From the NCBI RefSeq assembly GCF_001463765.1, contig NZ_BBWK01000002.1:1-64000 (forward strand): a stretch of DNA of 64,000 nucleotides. The letters run 5' to 3'. How positions within the stretch are numbered: the stretch's first letter is position 1; every line of letters begins with the position of its first letter. This document shows positions 57,410-64,000 of this stretch, piece by piece. The notes under the pieces are model-generated. The model was not told where the DNA came from and searched no databases. It saw only the letters and a program-made list of their open reading frames with translations. The DNA comes from Aureimonas sp. AU4. GTDB lineage: Bacteria; Pseudomonadota; Alphaproteobacteria; Rhizobiales; Rhizobiaceae. The translations under genes and the position numbers were made by a program.

Positions 57410-58387
57410 TCACCAGCGTACGATCACCGCACCCCAGGTGAACCCGCCACCCATCGCCTCAAGAAGTACGATATCGTCGGCCTTGATGCGGCCGTCGCGT
57501 ACCGCCGTATCGAGGGCGAGCGGGATCGAGGCCGCGGACGTGTTGCCGTGGCGATCAACGGTCACGACGACCTTGTCGGGATCGATCCCGAGCTTCTTCG
57601 CCGAGGCATCTATGATGCGGCGATTGGCCTGATGGGGGACGAACCAGTCGACGTCATCCGCCGTCATCGAGAGAGCGCCCAGCGAATCATAGACGACGTC
57701 CGTGATCATGCCGACCGCATGCTTGAAGACCTCGCGGCCTTCCATACGCAGATGCCCTACCGTTCCGGTCGTAGACGGACCTCCGTCGACGTAGAGCTTC
57801 TCGCTATGCGCCCCGTCGGATCGTAACTTGGACACGAGGACGCCTCTGGAATCCGGTTCGGCGGCTTCCACCGCCTCCAGTACGAGAGCACCGGCGCCGT
57901 CGCCGAACAGCACGCAGGTCGTGCGATCCGTCCAGTCCATCAGGCGGCTGAATGTCTCCGCGCCGATCACAAGGGCTCGACGTGCCATGCCGGAACGCAG
58001 ATAAAGATCGGCGGTCGTCAGCGCATAGACGAAGCCGCTGCAAACGGCCTGCATGTCGAAGGCGAAGCCGCGTGTGATGCCGAGGCGTTGCTGGATATGG
58101 ACCGCCGAGGCAGGAAAGGTGTTGTCCGGCGTCGCCGTGGCGACGATGATAAGATCGATGTCGTCGGGCGTCATTCCGGCTTGCGCCAATGCGTTGCGCG
58201 CCGCCGCTTCGCCTAGCGAAACCGTGGTCTCTTCCTTCGCGGCGATATGGCGCTGACGAATGCCGGTGCGCTGCTGGATCCACTCGTCCGACGTGTCGAC
58301 GCGGCGTTCCAAGTCCTGGTTCGTGACGACCTGCGCCGGCAAGCTGGAGCCGGTGCCACGGACGATCGATCGAAGGGTCTTTGTCAC
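57410..58387 (-). CDS. fabH: 3-oxoacyl-ACP synthase III
   Basis: A 325-residue enzyme that starts fatty acid synthesis by joining acetyl-CoA and malonyl-ACP. The catalytic Cys lies in [13 protein letters not shown], the His in [11 protein letters not shown] and the Asn in [15 protein letters not shown]. The [10 protein letters not shown] block is typical. Its start overlaps the plsX stop by four bases, so the two are coupled. Confidence 0.96.
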   Translation of the reverse strand: MTKTLRSIVRGTGSSLPAQVVTNQDLERRVDTSDEWIQQRTGIRQRHIAAKEETTVSLGEAAARNALAQAGMTPDDIDLIIVATATPDNTFPASAVHIQQRLGITRGFAFDMQAVCSGFVYALTTADLYLRSGMARRALVIGAETFSRLMDWTDRTTCVLFGDGAGALVLEAVEAAEPDSRGVLVSKLRSDGAHSEKLYVDGGPSTTGTVGHLRMEGREVFKHAVGMITDVVYDSLGALSMTADDVDWFVPHQANRRIIDASAKKLGIDPDKVVVTVDRHGNTSAASIPLALDTAVRDGRIKADDIVLLEAMGGGFTWGAVIVRW

Positions 58388-59469
58388 GAAACCGTCTCTC
58401 CAAGGGCGGCGGGCGGCTCGCCAGACGACGGCACGGCCATGCGCGCGTAGACCTCGCTCAGGTCCGCCTCGATCTTGGCCAGAAGGCCGTTGGCAGCCAT
58501 GGCGTAGGCGACATCGATCGCTGCGGCCGTGCCCTCCGCGTCTGAGCCGCCGTGACTCTTGATCACGACACCGTTGAGCCCGAGGAAGACCCCGCCATTC
58601 ACCTTACGGGGATCCATCTTGTCGCGAAGGCGGTCGAACGCTCCCTTGGCGAGAAGATAGCCGAGGCGCGCGAGCCAAGTCCGGGTCATCGCGGCGCGCA
58701 GATAGGATGCGATCTGCCGCGCCGTCCCCTCGGCCGTCTTCAAGGCGATGTTGCCGGTGAAGCCTTCCGTAACCACGACGTCGACGGTTCCCTTTCCAAG
58801 ATCGGTACCCTCGACGAAGCCGCGATAGTCGAGATTGGAAATCTCGCCCTCCTTCAGGAGGCGTCCCGCCTCGCGGATCTCGTCCTGTCCCTTGATCTCC
58901 TCGACGCCGATGTTCAGGAGACCGACCGTCGGGCGCTCGATGTGGAATAGAGCACGTGCCATGGCCGCACCCATGACCGAAAGGTCGAGCAGCTGCTGCG
59001 CATCCGCCCCGATCGTCGCACCGACGTCGAGAACGATGCTTTCGCCCCGAATCGTCGGCCAGATGGCCGCGATGGCGGGTCGCTCGATGTTGGCCATGGT
59101 CCGAAGACAGAATTTGGCCATCGCCATGAGCGCGCCTGTATTGCCGGCGGAGACGGCGACGTGCGCTTCGCCGGTCTTCACCGCCTCGATGGCCTGCCAC
59201 ATGGACGATTTGTTTCGTCCTTGCCGCAGGGCTTGCGACGGCTTGTCGTCCATCCGCACGGCGACGTCGCAATGGCGGAAGGTCGAACGCTCGGCGACGC
59301 GGGGAAAGCGCGACAGTACCGGCTGTACGTCCGCATCGCGACCGAACAACAGGAAGCGAACGTCGGGATGCCGCTCCAGCGCGACGTCGGCGCCGGCGAT
59401 GATGACCTCGGGGCCATGGTCGCCACCCATGACGTCTAGGGCTATGTTGATCGATGCCTTCGCGTCCAA
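58384..59469 (-). CDS. plsX: Phosphate acyltransferase
   Basis: A 361-residue enzyme making acyl-phosphate from acyl-ACP for phospholipid synthesis. Blocks seen are [58 protein letters not shown] and [14 protein letters not shown]. It follows the DUF177 gene in the common bacterial order; the rpmF gene that often lies between them is missing here. Confidence 0.95.
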   Translation of the reverse strand: MDAKASINIALDVMGGDHGPEVIIAGADVALERHPDVRFLLFGRDADVQPVLSRFPRVAERSTFRHCDVAVRMDDKPSQALRQGRNKSSMWQAIEAVKTGEAHVAVSAGNTGALMAMAKFCLRTMANIERPAIAAIWPTIRGESIVLDVGATIGADAQQLLDLSVMGAAMARALFHIERPTVGLLNIGVEEIKGQDEIREAGRLLKEGEISNLDYRGFVEGTDLGKGTVDVVVTEGFTGNIALKTAEGTARQIASYLRAAMTRTWLARLGYLLAKGAFDRLRDKMDPRKVNGGVFLGLNGVVIKSHGGSDAEGTAAAIDVAYAMAANGLLAKIEADLSEVYARMAVPSSGEPPAALGETVS

Positions 59470-59533
59470 GACATGCTCGCTTTCAAACGAATAGGAGTGG
59501 GTCGCCGGTCGTCAGATAGGAACGATCCTCGTC

Positions 59534-60106
59534 CTATGTCGGCGGTGTCCCCTTGAGTTTTGCAAGAGCTGCGAACGGCGACACCTTTCCCTCGTCGGGA
59601 GCGGGATCGGTGTCGTATTCCTCGAATTCGGCGTCGCTCTCGCGGGGATAGGGCTCTAGAGCGAGACCGACCGCCTCGCAGAGATAGGCACCGAGATCTA
59701 TGCGGTCGCCGCGAAACGTCTCGGGAATGTCGTCGCCGTTCGGATCGAGATGCAGCTCGCCATCGCCTTCGGGAAGGATTCTCGCCAACTTCGAGCCTTC
59801 GGGCACGAAGATGCCGTCGATCACCTCGTCGATGTCCTGGCCTACAGGCTCCAGCGTCACGACGCTTTCCTGCACGACACGACCCTTGAGTCGACCCGTG
59901 ACCGCGACACCGTCACGCTTCCATTTCCGCACCAGAAGCTCGGCGCTGAGCTCCGTTACCGCAACGATCCCGAGGAACCGTGCCAATGCCTCGCGCTCGG
60001 CTTCGTCCGGCCTGAAGTGGACCGGCATTCCGTTCTGCGGAAGCTTGGCGACGCCGACGTAAAAAGAGATCGGCATATCATCGGGCGCAACGGGCGGGGT
60101 CGTCAT
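59534..60106 (-). CDS. DUF177 (YceD) family protein
   Basis: A 190-residue YceD/DUF177 protein, a family linked to 23S rRNA processing or abundance. The part with SAELLVRKWKRDGVAVTGRLKGRVVQESVVTLEPVGQDIDEVIDGIFVPEGS fits the core. The tail is acidic and then has APDEGKVSPFAALAKLK as in the family. The usual metal-binding Cys pairs of bacterial YceD are absent, as in other Alphaproteobacteria. Its start overlaps the previous gene's stop in ATGA. Confidence 0.88.
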   Translation of the reverse strand: MTTPPVAPDDMPISFYVGVAKLPQNGMPVHFRPDEAEREALARFLGIVAVTELSAELLVRKWKRDGVAVTGRLKGRVVQESVVTLEPVGQDIDEVIDGIFVPEGSKLARILPEGDGELHLDPNGDDIPETFRGDRIDLGAYLCEAVGLALEPYPRESDAEFEEYDTDPAPDEGKVSPFAALAKLKGTPPT

Positions 60107-60645
60107 CGTGTCGGCTCCGTCGTCTCGCGCGGTAGGCGTCCGGCGAGGATGTCGTCTGATCTCAGTCGGTCGTACCACTGCGCTCCGTGCAGCAAATCAT
60201 CTGCAAGGTGATCCGCCTGGTTGGGCTCGCCACCTTCCGCATCGCGAAAAACGGTCGCACGCAGCGCATCGGCGATGCCTTGGCGATCTCCCTGCGCAAG
60301 CGGCGCCTCGAGAACGCGGACACGGGCGTAGAAGCGTCCCGCCAGCTTGCGCATCCGTTTGGGAACAGCAAGATATCCGACACCCAGTTCGCGCATCGAG
60401 TGGTCCAGATCCGTCATGAACCGATCGATGACGTCCTGAGAAAGTTCGGAAAGGCCGGGGTCTCTGCCGCATCGACGGACGAACAGGAACGTCTCCAGCC
60501 CGAGCGACTCGAAGCGTCCCAGCACGGTGTCGGGCAAGCCGGCTTGCTCGAAGCGGTGCGGATGGCGAGCCCGTAGCACGATCTCTTCCCAGAGGCGTTC
60601 CACGATATCCCGGTTCCGTCGCCGCCTGCGGAAGGCCTCGAGCAT
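60103..60645 (-). CDS. Ubiquinol-cytochrome c chaperone family protein
   Basis: A 180-residue protein like mitochondrial CBP3/UQCC1, which helps cytochrome b assembly. Signature parts are RHPHRFEQAGLPDTVLGRFESLGLETFLFVRR and DRFMTDLDHSMRELGVGYLAVPKRMRKLAGRFYARV. The ATG used has CAGGAAC at good spacing; an ATG six codons upstream is possible. The longer frame before it overlaps bamE and is not used. It is cotranscribed with DUF177 and plsX. Confidence 0.9.
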   Translation of the reverse strand: MLEAFRRRRRNRDIVERLWEEIVLRARHPHRFEQAGLPDTVLGRFESLGLETFLFVRRCGRDPGLSELSQDVIDRFMTDLDHSMRELGVGYLAVPKRMRKLAGRFYARVRVLEAPLAQGDRQGIADALRATVFRDAEGGEPNQADHLADDLLHGAQWYDRLRSDDILAGRLPRETTEPTR

Positions 60646-60799
60646 GTCTGTTCCTGCGCCCATCTTCAGCAGGGGGTTCGCATGTGGCGTGGCTGATTGC
60701 AACGTTTTGCTGTCTGCTTTACCAAGTCGCAACCCTGCGGGACGTGCAGATCCAGGCTGGTTCTCCGCGTCCCGCTTCGTTCCGAGGGAATGAAGCCGC

Positions 60800-61306
60800 G
60801 TGTCCAAGAAGCTGCGATCCACCCTGTCTCTGGCCGCCGGTTTCGGCGCGCTCGTCGTTCTGTCCGGATGCCAGACGGCACAGGTCTACAACCAGGGCTA
60901 CATTATCGACGAGCAGGCGCTATCCCTGGTTCCGGTCGGCTCGAGCCGGGAACAGGTGCTGCTCGCGTTGGGCTCGCCGTCGACCAAGGCGACCTTCGGC
61001 AACGAGGTCTTCTACTACATCTCGCAAAAGCGCGTGCGTCCGGTCGCCTTCATGCAGCCGCGACTCGTCGATCAACGCGTGCTGGCGGTCTATTTCGGGC
61101 AGAACAACACGGTCGAGCGCATCGCGAACTACGGCTTGCAGAACGGCCGTGTCTTCGACTTCATCTCGCGCACGACCCCGACCGGCGGACGCGACCAGAG
61201 CTTCCTCGGATCGATCCTTGCGGCGACCGCGCCGGATGGACAGAGCATCGTTGATGCGGTGAGCCGCGGCGCGCGCGGCGGCGGCGGCATTTCGCCAGGT
61301 CGATGA
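60800..61306 (+). CDS. bamE: Outer membrane assembly lipoprotein BamE
   Basis: A 168-residue lipoprotein of the BAM complex, which folds outer-membrane proteins. The lipobox LSGC puts the lipid Cys at residue 24. The BamE fold is recognised by QGYIIDEQALSLVPVGSSREQVLLALGSPSTKATFGNEVFYYISQKR and VLAVYFGQNNTVERIANYGLQ. A Gly-rich C-terminal tail follows. It starts on GTG. It is divergent from the cytochrome bc1 chaperone gene. Confidence 0.92.
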   Translation: MSKKLRSTLSLAAGFGALVVLSGCQTAQVYNQGYIIDEQALSLVPVGSSREQVLLALGSPSTKATFGNEVFYYISQKRVRPVAFMQPRLVDQRVLAVYFGQNNTVERIANYGLQNGRVFDFISRTTPTGGRDQSFLGSILAATAPDGQSIVDAVSRGARGGGGISPGR

Positions 61307-61312
61307 CCTGTA

Positions 61313-61348
61313 AGCTGCGAGGCGCCGCCCCGGCGACGCCTCGCAGCT
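61313..61348. terminator. Bidirectional hairpin between bamE and nusB
   Basis: A 12-base perfect stem (AGCTGCGAGGCG and CGCCTCGCAGCT, 12-base loop) lies between the two convergent genes. No long T-run follows, but the position suggests it ends both. Confidence 0.6.
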
Positions 61349-61361
61349 CGACTCCTTCCAT

Positions 61362-61862
61362 TCAGGCGTTCGACGGAACGTCCTGTCCTCGCCCCTCGCC
61401 TCGAGACCGGCGAGCGACGCGATCGAGGACGGCGTTCACGAGGCGTGTCTCGTCATCGCCGTAGAATGCTTTTGCGATGTCCACATATTCGCTGACGATG
61501 ACGGCCACCGGCACGTCCTTACGACCGGTCACCTCATAGGTGCCCGCGCGCAGGATCGCGCGCAGGGTCGTGTCGAGGCGCGAGAGCGGCCAGTCGGCAG
61601 AAAGCGAGGAGTGGATCATCGGATCGATGAAGGTCTGCCCACGCACGACGCCCGATACGATATCGCGGAACCACGCGGCGTCCGCCTCACGATAGACGTC
61701 CCCATCGACCTCTTGGCCGAGGCGAAAAGCCTCGTATTCGGCAACGGTCTCGAGCAGGCTCGTTCCGCCGACGTCCATCTGGTAGAGCGCTTGAACAGCG
61801 GCGAGGCGGGCAGCTCCGCGCTTATTGGCCGGGCGGACGTTGCGTGCGGTACCATCGCTCAT
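61362..61862 (-). CDS. nusB: Transcription antitermination factor NusB
   Basis: A 166-residue RNA-binding protein acting with NusE at rRNA operon boxA sites. The helices [42 protein letters not shown] and [35 protein letters not shown] are all typical. Four bases separate it from ribH, in the standard ribosome-rib operon. Confidence 0.95.
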   Translation of the reverse strand: MSDGTARNVRPANKRGAARLAAVQALYQMDVGGTSLLETVAEYEAFRLGQEVDGDVYREADAAWFRDIVSGVVRGQTFIDPMIHSSLSADWPLSRLDTTLRAILRAGTYEVTGRKDVPVAVIVSEYVDIAKAFYGDDETRLVNAVLDRVARRSRGEGRGQDVPSNA

Positions 61863-61866
61863 CGCA

Positions 61867-62313
61867 TCAAGCTCCCAGGCGGTCGCGAAGCGCGATCATG
61901 GCAAGCGCCGTTTCCGCCGCTCCGCCGCCCTTGTTCTTGCGATCGACGCGCGCACGCTCCAGCGCCTGTTCCTCGTTCTCGACCGTCAGGATGCCGTTTC
62001 CGATCGCGAGACCTTCGTCCGTCGATAGATCCATCAGGGCGCGGCAGGATTCGTTGGCGACAATATCGAAATGGTACGTTTCACCGCGAATCACGCAACC
62101 CAGGGCAACGTATCCGTCGTAGTCACGACGGCCCGCGTCGGCGCCCGTCAAAGCAAACGTGATCGCCGCCGGCACCTCGAGCGCGCCGGGGACCGTCACG
62201 ACGTCGTAGGTTGCACCCGCCTGATCCAGATGCGCCTTGGCGCCCGCCAGAAGATGGTCCGCGATATGGTCGTAGAACCGGGCTTCGATGATCAGCAGGT
62301 GTGGCGCGGACAT
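61867..62313 (-). CDS. ribH: 6,7-dimethyl-8-ribityllumazine synthase
   Basis: A 148-residue lumazine synthase, the penultimate riboflavin step. The [17 protein letters not shown] start, [15 protein letters not shown] and [30 protein letters not shown] with the catalytic His are clear. Length is normal for the icosahedral or decameric forms. Follows ribE by 113 bases. Confidence 0.96.
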   Translation of the reverse strand: MSAPHLLIIEARFYDHIADHLLAGAKAHLDQAGATYDVVTVPGALEVPAAITFALTGADAGRRDYDGYVALGCVIRGETYHFDIVANESCRALMDLSTDEGLAIGNGILTVENEEQALERARVDRKNKGGGAAETALAMIALRDRLGA

Positions 62314-62426
62314 GGGTGACGAAAATCCTTCGAGCGATCGCCCGGCGAGGCCCCGGGTGGTGCCAACTCGTCGCGCGGTCTCAGATGACGATACGATACG
62401 GTGCGCCGCGCGCCATCGGCCGTGAG

Positions 62427-63071
62427 TTACGCCGGCCTTGAGATGGCGCGTTCTTCGGGAGAAACGACCCCTGCGCTGAACAGGCGCTCCGCATAACGCG
62501 CAATCTGATCGACCTCAAGGTTCACGCTGTCTCCGACCCGCTTTTCGCCCCAGGTCGTCACATCGAGCGAATGCCGGATAAGAAGGACGTCAAACCTGTC
62601 GCCCGACACGCCGTTCACCGTCAGCGACGTTCCATCGAGACACACCGATCCCTTCTGCGCGATGTAGCGAGCGAGTTCGTGCGGCGCCTCCAGCGTGAAA
62701 CGAACCGCCTCGCCTTCCTCGTCCCGTGCCATGATGCGCGCCTGACCATCGACGTGCCCGGACACGAGATGGCCGCCGAGCTCATCTCCGAGTTTGAGCG
62801 CGCGCTCCAGGTTCAGCCGATGGTCCTCGCACCACTCGCCGGCGGTCGTGAGGCGCAGCGCCTCTTCCCACGCTTCCACGTCGAACCAACGGCGGTTGTC
62901 GGTGGAAGACGGGAGCTCGACCACCGTTAGGCAGACGCCTGAGCAACTGATCGAGGCCCCGATGAGGATGTCGGACGGGTCGTAGCGTGTTTCGATGCGG
63001 AAGCGACGGCCACCAGGAAGCTGGCTGACCGCGTCGATGCGGCCGACATCCGAGACGATACCGGTGAACAT
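62427..63071 (-). CDS. ribE: Riboflavin synthase alpha chain
   Basis: A 214-residue riboflavin synthase with two lumazine-binding repeats. The start [12 protein letters not shown] is diagnostic and fixes initiation. [13 protein letters not shown] and then [19 protein letters not shown] mark the first repeat; [15 protein letters not shown] marks the second. Its ATG overlaps the ribD stop by one base. Confidence 0.96.
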   Translation of the reverse strand: MFTGIVSDVGRIDAVSQLPGGRRFRIETRYDPSDILIGASISCSGVCLTVVELPSSTDNRRWFDVEAWEEALRLTTAGEWCEDHRLNLERALKLGDELGGHLVSGHVDGQARIMARDEEGEAVRFTLEAPHELARYIAQKGSVCLDGTSLTVNGVSGDRFDVLLIRHSLDVTTWGEKRVGDSVNLEVDQIARYAERLFSAGVVSPEERAISRPA

Positions 63072-64000
63072 CAGCGGACCTTTCTGTCGTATTCGAGCCA
63101 GAGGTCGTCGCCGAAGCACAAACGACGGGTGGCATGGAAGCTACCGAGATAGGGATGGAGGTTCGGCAAGACGATCCCAGAGCCCCCGATCCGTTTCGGC
63201 GAACGGATGAGGATGAGTCGGTCGACGAGCTCGTCGGCTAGTAGGGACAGCGCCAGTCGGCCGCCGCCCTCGCAAAGGATCGAGCCTATGCCGCGCCCGG
63301 AAAGAGAGCGAAGCAGTTCTCGCAGCGATGTCTCGTCCGCAGCGAGGCGCAGGGGTTCGACGCATTTCGCACGCATGGCGGAGGCTGAAGCGCCATCCGG
63401 GTCGTTCGTCGCGATCAGGAGCGGGACGTCACAAGCCGTCGCCGCGAGCCGCGATGCGAGCGATGTTCGCAAGCCAGGATCCACGACCAGCCGGGCCGGG
63501 CTGCGTGTGGACAGGCCGTCGAGACGGACGGTCAGCAGCGGATCGTCCGCGAGCACCGTTCCGACGCCGACGGCCACGAGGTCGCTGCGCATGCGCAGGA
63601 GGTGGGTTTGCCGATTGGCGACGGCACCGCTGATAGCGATTTGCCCCTCGCCTGCACGACCGATGAAACCGTCGCCCGATACGGCGAGCTTCAGGGTCAC
63701 GAACGGGAGGCCTCGACCCATCCGGGACAGGAATCCCTCGATGGCGTTTGGCTGCGTGGCATGTCTGGAAACAGCGACATCCACGTTACCGGACCGAAGG
63801 ATGTCGAGACCGCGTCCATCGACCCTCGGATCAGGATCGGTCGTGCCGATCACGATCCGCGCGACACCGGCAGCCACCAGTGCGTCCGCGCAAGGGGGCG
63901 TGCGTCCGTGGTGGGCACAGGGCTCGAGCGTGACGTAGACGGTCGCGCCCCACGCCGAGGCCCTCGCCTCGTCCAGCGCAACGCGCTCCGCATGCGGCCT
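63071..64000 (-). CDS. ribD: Bifunctional riboflavin protein RibD (5' end outside window)
   Basis: This is the C-terminal 309 codons of RibD, the deaminase and reductase that makes the pyrimidine intermediate of riboflavin. The frame is open to the window edge. The deaminase zinc ligands are visible: HAE at the first residues (RPHAERVALDEA), then TLEPCAHHGRTPPC with the two Cys. The reductase domain follows from PFVTLKLAVSGDGFIGRAGEGQIAISG to ILCEGGGRLALSLLADELVDRLILIRSPKRIGG. In many Alphaproteobacteria nrdR and glyA lie just upstream, which would be outside this window. Confidence 0.95.
   Translation of the reverse strand, partial: RPHAERVALDEARASAWGATVYVTLEPCAHHGRTPPCADALVAAGVARIVIGTTDPDPRVDGRGLDILRSGNVDVAVSRHATQPNAIEGFLSRMGRGLPFVTLKLAVSGDGFIGRAGEGQIAISGAVANRQTHLLRMRSDLVAVGVGTVLADDPLLTVRLDGLSTRSPARLVVDPGLRTSLASRLAATACDVPLLIATNDPDGASASAMRAKCVEPLRLAADETSLRELLRSLSGRGIGSILCEGGGRLALSLLADELVDRLILIRSPKRIGGSGIVLPNLHPYLGSFHATRRLCFGDDLWLEYDRKVR

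Overview
The window is a high-GC chromosomal segment of an alphaproteobacterium, most likely order Hyphomicrobiales (Rhizobiales) and possibly near Aurantimonadaceae. The order-level call rests on gene content and order: clpS-clpA with an adjacent phasin, cysK-alaX-sseA, a DUF177-plsX-fabH-ihfA-MerR block, ribD-ribE-ribH-nusB, a B12-dependent class II ribonucleotide reductase, and Rhizobiales-type DUF1489, DUF2842 and DUF1624 proteins. The family-level guess is inference. Coding density is high, both strands are used in short runs, and many neighbours overlap by 1-4 bases. I see no insertion sequence, prophage, CRISPR array or rRNA operon.

Layout. 1-2841 (+): RidA (cut by the window edge), a GDPD phosphodiesterase, a COG3146 acyltransferase and a HIT protein. 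2838-7491 (-): phasin, clpS, clpA, azlC, azlD. 7818-13875: a D,D-carboxypeptidase with a SPOR domain, DUF1489, DUF599, DUF3253, YdcF, an aldo/keto reductase and a DUF1624 membrane protein. 13884-15967 (-): LiuR-like MerR, MgtE and tRNA-Asn. 16154-25247 (+): two small envelope proteins, tRNA-Cys, photolyase, the cysK-alaX-sseA-GNAT run, a cyclic-nucleotide phosphodiesterase and a hydrolase. 25260-30847: threonine dehydratase, adenine deaminase, tRNA-Leu, WrbA and CinA. 30937-37614 (+): xanthine phosphoribosyltransferase, nrdJ and prfC. 37718-46648: FMN reductase, nicotinamidase, DUF4174, PPK2, an Mfd-family helicase, a SOUL protein, a P450 and a broken cupin gene. 46903-49877 (+): rplM-rpsI, an agmatinase-family gene and argC. 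49885-55738: heme A synthase, DUF2842 and a divergent exopolysaccharide group (Wzz/BY-kinase-like, Wza-like, glycosyl-1-phosphate transferase). 55786-64000: RidA, tRNA-Pro, MerR, ihfA, fabH, plsX, DUF177, a cytochrome bc1 chaperone, bamE, nusB, ribH, ribE and ribD.

How the genes work together. ClpS feeds N-degron substrates to ClpA. The two Azl proteins form a branched-chain amino acid exporter. PlsX and FabH start phospholipid and fatty acid synthesis. RibD, RibE and RibH make riboflavin. NrdJ supplies dNTPs and sits behind a probable tandem NrdR box.

Most of the window is housekeeping, and I found no convincing wholly new system. The points most worth a second look are: the cupin gene with two in-frame TAA stops; the NrdR-box pair before nrdJ; a strong minus-strand terminator between mfd and the SOUL gene with no minus-strand gene to serve; a divergent, short Mfd homologue; a BY-kinase-like domain that has lost its Walker A lysine; and an azlC start codon that almost abuts the clpA terminator.
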